Positions 33,127-33,806 of a DNA stretch of 33,806 nt are shown piece by piece; position 1 is the first letter of the stretch, and each line of letters begins with the position of its first letter. A model generated the notes under the pieces. The model made no database searches and was not told where the DNA came from. It saw only the letters and a list, made by a program, of their open reading frames with translations. The translations under genes were made by a program, and so were the position numbers. Origin of the DNA: Massilia sp. Lineage in GTDB: Bacteria; Pseudomonadota; Gammaproteobacteria; Burkholderiales; Burkholderiaceae_D. Location: the NCBI GenBank assembly GCA_025359245.1, contig JANYGW010000096.1:1-33806 (forward strand), in the 5' to 3' direction.

Positions 33127-33806
33127 ATGTCCCAAATTACCGCCGTCTCTTTCCACCCACCCGCAGCGGCGATCACGCTGCCGGACGCCGCCACCTGGCC
33201 GCTGGCCGACGTGCTGGCGCTGTTCGACCTGCCGTTCAATGACCTGATGTTCAAGGCGCAGACCACGCATCGCGCCAACTTCCCGGCCGGCGACGTCGAA
33301 CTGGCGACCCTGCTGTCGATCAAGACCGGCGGCTGCGAAGAAGACTGCGGCTACTGCCCGCAGGCGGCCCGCTACGACACCGGCGTCGAAGCCAAGAAGC
33401 TGCTCGGCATCGACACCGTGCGGGACGCCGCGCGCCAGGCCAAGGCCAACGGCGCCACGCGCTTCTGCATGGGCGCCGCTTGGCGCAGCCCGAAGGAACG
33501 CGACATGGAAAAAGTCGAAGAGATGGTGCGCGAAGTGAAGGCCCTGGGCCTGGAAACCTGCGCCACGCTGGGCATGCTGGAGGAAGGCCAGGCCGACCGC
33601 CTGAAAAATGCCGGCCTCGATTACTACAACCACAACCTCGACACCGCGCCCGAGTTCTACAACAACGTCATCTCGACGCGCGAATACCAGGACCGCCTCG
33701 ACACGCTCGGCAAGATCCGCAACGCCGGCCTGAAGGTCTGCTGCGGCGGCATCGTCGGCATGGGCGAAACGCGCATGCAGCGCGCCGGCCTGATCGCGCA
33801 GCTGGC
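33127..33806 (+). CDS. bioB: Biotin synthase, 3'-truncated by window end
   Basis: The first 226 residues are visible and the frame is open to the last base. Radical-SAM enzyme that inserts sulfur into dethiobiotin. The cluster motif is Cys70-Cys74-Cys77 ([12 protein letters not shown]), followed by [41 protein letters not shown] and [11 protein letters not shown], all standard for BioB. AAGGA stands seven bases before the ATG. It is the last visible gene of the liu-bio run. Confidence 0.96.
   Translation, partial: MSQITAVSFHPPAAAITLPDAATWPLADVLALFDLPFNDLMFKAQTTHRANFPAGDVELATLLSIKTGGCEEDCGYCPQAARYDTGVEAKKLLGIDTVRDAARQAKANGATRFCMGAAWRSPKERDMEKVEEMVREVKALGLETCATLGMLEEGQADRLKNAGLDYYNHNLDTAPEFYNNVISTREYQDRLDTLGKIRNAGLKVCCGGIVGMGETRMQRAGLIAQL

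Overview
The window reads as a chromosomal segment of a GC-rich betaproteobacterium, most likely an Oxalobacteraceae member related to Massilia, Duganella or Janthinobacterium. This assignment is an inference from protein character, codon use (GC-ending third positions) and gene content; no rRNA or marker gene is present to fix it. Genes are tightly packed and most strand switches are clear. I saw no tRNA, rRNA, CRISPR array or intact insertion sequence.

Left part (1-6.5 kb), cell-wall enzymes: a hypothetical ACT-like gene; a minus-strand pair encoding a family 5 peptide-binding protein followed by an LD-carboxypeptidase; and a plus-strand pair encoding a fused SpmA/SpmB-type membrane protein followed by a PBP4-type DD-carboxypeptidase. 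A palindromic repeat closes this block against a convergent 1153-residue secreted beta-1,3-glucanase (CBM56-like and chitobiase-C-like modules plus GH64). Upstream of that lies a LacI-family regulator whose promoter overlaps a LacI-type operator and appears to give a leaderless mRNA; a second perfect operator faces a divergent VOC-family gene.

Middle (11.9-15.4 kb), accessory patch: a BrnT/BrnA toxin-antitoxin pair with a leaderless-looking promoter and twin direct repeats, then small exported, membrane or hypothetical proteins, many unrecognised, with weaker GC bias and gene-poor gaps.

Central block (15.4-24.5 kb, minus strand): a nine-gene run, gntR - murQ - AmpG-like MFS - nagX-like - GHL10 lipoprotein - BadF-type amino-sugar kinase - AmiD-type lipoprotein amidase - lysR - ddpX. 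Several junctions overlap by 1, 4 or about 13 bases, or are under 20 bases, so it looks like one operon. A D-amino-acid dehydrogenase-like gene diverges from its head. Together the genes can be read as a peptidoglycan salvage pathway: trim glycan and peptide outside the cytoplasm, import sugars, phosphorylate MurNAc, convert MurNAc-6-P to GlcNAc-6-P, split D-Ala-D-Ala and oxidise D-Ala. This is the most interesting system in the window.

Right part (26-33.8 kb, plus strand): an exported glutaminyl cyclotransferase, a YchJ-family protein carrying an odd AT-rich palindrome, then a run joining leucine-catabolism genes (liuB, liuC) to biotin biosynthesis genes (bioA, bioF, bioD, bioB). bioB is cut by the window end. 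Methylcrotonyl-CoA carboxylase is a biotin enzyme, so the junction makes metabolic sense.
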